Assembly (NCBI GenBank): GCA_046339595.1
Contig: JBKDUF010000135.1
Span: 1-7,752 of the forward strand
Origin: Ga0077527 sp021300125
GTDB lineage: Bacteria; Pseudomonadota; Gammaproteobacteria; Burkholderiales; SG8-41
Direction: 5' to 3'
Length of the DNA: 7,752 nt
The notes beneath the pieces are model-generated. The model had not been told where the DNA came from. It made no database searches and was given only the letters and a program-made list of their open reading frames with translations. This document shows positions 5,827 through 7,752 of the stretch, piece after piece (the stretch's first letter is position 1; the number at the start of each line of letters is the position of its first letter). The position numbers and the translations under genes are program-made.

Positions 5827-6510
5827 ATGGATGCACCTATGACCGGTGGACTTGGCTATGCCCATTTCCTTGCACAAACGGACGCGGTGGGCTGGCTTGT
5901 GCTCTCGGCGTTGCTGGTCCTTTCCATACTGAGCTGGTATTTCATCGTGACCAAGACATGGGCCAATTATCGTGCCCGCCGAGAGGCCGAAGCTTTCCTT
6001 TCGCATTTTCGTATCTCGCCGTTTCAGATATCCGAGGGTTCCACCGACAATGCCTTCGGCCGGCTGGCGGGGGAATGCATGCGGTCCCTGGCCGATGCCC
6101 ATAACCACAAGCTGGAGCAGGCCGGGGGGCTGGCCGAGTTCCTGACGCGCACCCTGAATACGCAGGTTGATCAGGAGGCGGCTGAAGCCGAGCGCGGCTT
6201 GACCCTGCTTGCCTCCGCGGGGTCTGCGGCGCCCTACATCGGCCTCTTTGGCACTGTATGGGGCATTTACCATGCTCTGCTGCAGATCGGCCTCAGCGGC
6301 CAGGGTACGCTGGATAAGGTTGCCGGGCCGGTAGGTGAGGCCCTGATCATGACCGCGCTGGGCCTTGCGGTGGCAATCCCGGCTTCGCTGGCCTACAACG
6401 CATTCGGGCGGCGTAACCGTTTGTGGCTCGCCCGGCTCGAAGCTTTCGCGCACGAGCTGTATGTGCTGCTGGCTGTAAAAGCTGGATCTCCAGCAGCAGC
6501 CAGGAAGTAA
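5827..6510 (+). CDS. exbB: ExbB, proton-channel subunit of the TonB motor
   Basis: This 227-residue inner-membrane protein belongs to the MotA/TolQ/ExbB family and, as a pentamer, forms the scaffold around ExbD. Membrane segments lie at about 20-43, 128-151 and 167-191, with a long cytoplasmic part between the first two, as expected. The conserved stretches are LASAGSAAPYIGLFGTVWGI (128-147) and GPVGEALIMTALGLAVAIP (167-185); Glu171 is the probable counterpart of the functional glutamate of E. coli ExbB. The length fits ExbB, which is close in size to TolQ. The tonB and exbD neighbours and the absence of tolA/tolB decide for ExbB. AAGGAG at 5813-5818, inside the tonB end, is the ribosome binding site. 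Confidence 0.94.
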   Translation: MDAPMTGGLGYAHFLAQTDAVGWLVLSALLVLSILSWYFIVTKTWANYRARREAEAFLSHFRISPFQISEGSTDNAFGRLAGECMRSLADAHNHKLEQAGGLAEFLTRTLNTQVDQEAAEAERGLTLLASAGSAAPYIGLFGTVWGIYHALLQIGLSGQGTLDKVAGPVGEALIMTALGLAVAIPASLAYNAFGRRNRLWLARLEAFAHELYVLLAVKAGSPAAARK

Positions 6511-6513
6511 ACC

Positions 6514-6936
6514 ATGGCTGATTCCTCATTCCGCAGGTATCGCGACGCTGCGGCCAACGCGGAGATGAATGTGGTGCCGCTGGTCGACGTGATGCTGGTG
6601 CTGCTGGTGATCTTCATTGTCACCGCACCGCTGCTCACCCATGCGGTCAAGATCGAACTGCCCAAAGCGAGCAGCCAGCTTAACCTGCAGAAACCCGAAC
6701 ATATCGAATTCGGCATCCGCGAGAACGGGGAACTTTTCTGGAACGGTGAGCGGATGGCGTTTGCCGATCTGCCGGCGCGCTTCCAGGCTGCTGCAGGCCG
6801 CCAGCCCCAGCCTGAACTCCATATCAGGGCAGACCGGCTGACGCCCTATGAACATGTGGCTAAGGTGATGTCTGCTGCAGCCAAGGCCGGGGTGACAAGA
6901 ATCGGCTTTGTCACCGATCCGGGCTTGGCGCCTTGA
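6514..6936 (+). CDS. exbD: ExbD, proton-driven stator partner of ExbB
   Basis: This 140-residue protein has a short cytoplasmic N-terminus, one membrane helix (about 20-42) and a periplasmic domain. The helix begins with EMNVVPLVDVMLVLLVIFIV. Asp25 within it is the essential protonatable residue and has the same number as in E. coli ExbD. The periplasmic domain ends in the usual VTRIGFVTDP stretch. With ExbB it converts the proton gradient into motion of TonB. The gene follows exbB after 3 bases, with AGGA at 6502-6505 as ribosome binding site. It is the last gene of the unit: the stop is 3 bases from the convergent rlpA stop, leaving no room for a separate intergenic terminator. Confidence 0.95.
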   Translation: MADSSFRRYRDAAANAEMNVVPLVDVMLVLLVIFIVTAPLLTHAVKIELPKASSQLNLQKPEHIEFGIRENGELFWNGERMAFADLPARFQAAAGRQPQPELHIRADRLTPYEHVAKVMSAAAKAGVTRIGFVTDPGLAP

Positions 6937-6939
6937 CCT

Positions 6940-7752
6940 TCAACGGTTGACCAGCACCGGCTTGCCGCCCAGTTGGGCGGCAGCGCGCTCCGCTGCCTCG
7001 CGCGCCGTCGCCTCGTTCGCAAAGGGCCCCGCCTGCACGCGGAACACGTTGTCGGTTGCCACGATGCGCAGCGGGCTGCCCAGCCAGTCGAGCTGGCCTT
7101 GCAGGCGCGCCAGGTAGCTCTCGGCGTTTTCGCGTACGCCGAAGGCGCCGAATTGCAGTGAGGGGCCCGCTGCTGCAGTTGCGGCAGCGGGCGCAGGGGC
7201 TACAATAGGCGCGTTCACCGGCGGCAGCGGCGCGGATTCAATTACTGCCGGTGGGAGCGGCTTGATCACGGCCACCGGCGCCGGCTTCGGCGCCGGCGGT
7301 TCCGCCGCAACCGTGTTGCCGGGCAGGATGGTTTCGACCTCGACCATACCCGAGCCGGCCGCGAGCAGGCCCAGCCGGTGCGCTGCGACGTAGGACAGGT
7401 CGATCAGGCGGTCGCCGATGAAGGGGCCGCGGTCGTTGACGCGCACCACCACTGAGCGGCCGTTGGCGGGATTGGTCACCCGCACATAGCTCGGTATCGG
7501 CAGCAGGGTGTGCGCGGCGGTCATCGCATACATGTCGTAGGGCTCGCCCGAGGCGGTCGGCTTGCCGTGATAGCGGCGACCGTACCAGGTGGCGACGCCG
7601 CGCGCCTTGTACGGCTCGAGCCGGGTCATTGGTGTATAGCTGCGGCCCATCACCGTGTACGGGCGCATCGCGCCGCGGTGCAGCGGTTCCAGCCGCGGCA
7701 CCGCGTCGGGTATGGCATCAATGTTTGCCGGCGGATTCGGTCCCGGCCCGTC
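6940..7752 (-). CDS. rlpA: RlpA septal lytic transglycosylase with SPOR domain (5' end outside window)
   Basis: The reading frame is open from the window edge to TGA at 6942-6940, 270 residues, so the signal/lipoprotein N-terminus is missing. GTG at 7701 is not the start, because the conserved IDAIPDAVPRLEPLHRG stretch reads across it. RlpA cleaves naked (peptide-free) glycan strands during cell separation. The double-psi beta-barrel (about 52-142 of the visible part) contains GVATWYG, SGEPYDMYAMTAAH and VRVNDRGPF. Glu70, Asp73 and His81 have the same spacing as the residues I recall as needed for activity in Pseudomonas RlpA. A Pro/Ala-rich linker follows (about 148-197). A SPOR domain (about 198-270) then binds denuded peptidoglycan at the septum. 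It is unrelated to the metal module and converges on exbD. Confidence 0.94.
   Translation of the reverse strand, partial: DGPGPNPPANIDAIPDAVPRLEPLHRGAMRPYTVMGRSYTPMTRLEPYKARGVATWYGRRYHGKPTASGEPYDMYAMTAAHTLLPIPSYVRVTNPANGRSVVVRVNDRGPFIGDRLIDLSYVAAHRLGLLAAGSGMVEVETILPGNTVAAEPPAPKPAPVAVIKPLPPAVIESAPLPPVNAPIVAPAPAAATAAAGPSLQFGAFGVRENAESYLARLQGQLDWLGSPLRIVATDNVFRVQAGPFANEATAREAAERAAAQLGGKPVLVNR
6963..6982. repeat. Near-perfect palindrome in the 3' end of rlpA
   Basis: TGCCGCCCA (6963-6971) and TGGGCGGCA (6974-6982) are perfect 9-base inverted arms separated by 2 bases. It lies inside rlpA codons for AQLGGKP, about 27 bases past the exbD stop. It has no T run on either strand. Because exbD and rlpA converge here with no gap, the hairpin could serve as a coding-embedded end signal for exbD; chance is also possible. 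Confidence 0.4.

Noticed and set aside
5617..6453. Minus-strand open frame of 278 codons opposite tonB and exbB.
   Set aside because: It is antisense to ExbB and TonB domains that are clearly recognisable, and it has no domain signal of its own.

Overview
The window is a GC-rich chromosomal segment that reads like a Betaproteobacterium (Rhodocyclales or Burkholderiales type). The evidence is the residue pattern of the HslU tail, the TonB C-terminal domain (WRCQP near the end) and RlpA (PDAVPRxEPLHR). This placement is an inference from family resemblance, not a computed assignment. Coding density is very high. The longest gap between genes is about 110 bases, and no mobile element, tRNA, rRNA or CRISPR array is visible.

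Layout. Positions 2-208 are the 3' end of hslU, the ATPase of the HslVU protease. A short gap of 46 bases holds a hairpin and a promoter-like pair of hexamers. From 255 to 6936, eight genes lie on the + strand and look like one functional module: a DUF2946 protein with an HCxxC motif, a periplasmic PCu(A)C copper chaperone, a small unrecognised membrane protein with a CxC motif, a TonB-dependent outer-membrane receptor, a PepSY-type inner-membrane protein, and a complete dedicated energiser, TonB-ExbB-ExbD. Positions 6940-7752 hold the 3' part of rlpA on the opposite strand, converging on exbD with only 3 bases between the stop codons.

How the genes work together. The receptor would carry a scarce metal or metal complex across the outer membrane. 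TonB-ExbB-ExbD would power it with the proton motive force. The PepSY membrane protein could reduce or release the metal at the inner membrane. The PCu(A)C protein would bind and hand on Cu(I), and the two small Cys-containing proteins may be extra metal-handling parts. PCu(A)C and DUF2946 point to copper, while the receptor's plug sequence resembles siderophore receptors, so the substrate (copper, a copper complex, or an iron siderophore) remains open.

Likely transcript structure. A promoter-like sequence precedes 255 and would give an almost leaderless message. A folded leader (651-696) lies between the DUF2946 gene and the copper chaperone gene. A strong hairpin with a short T run lies between the receptor and the PepSY gene (3668-3695) and may separate or tune expression of the two halves. 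Tight coupling (start/stop overlaps at 1202-1212 and 5179-5182, short gaps at 5824-5826 and 6511-6513) links genes within each half.
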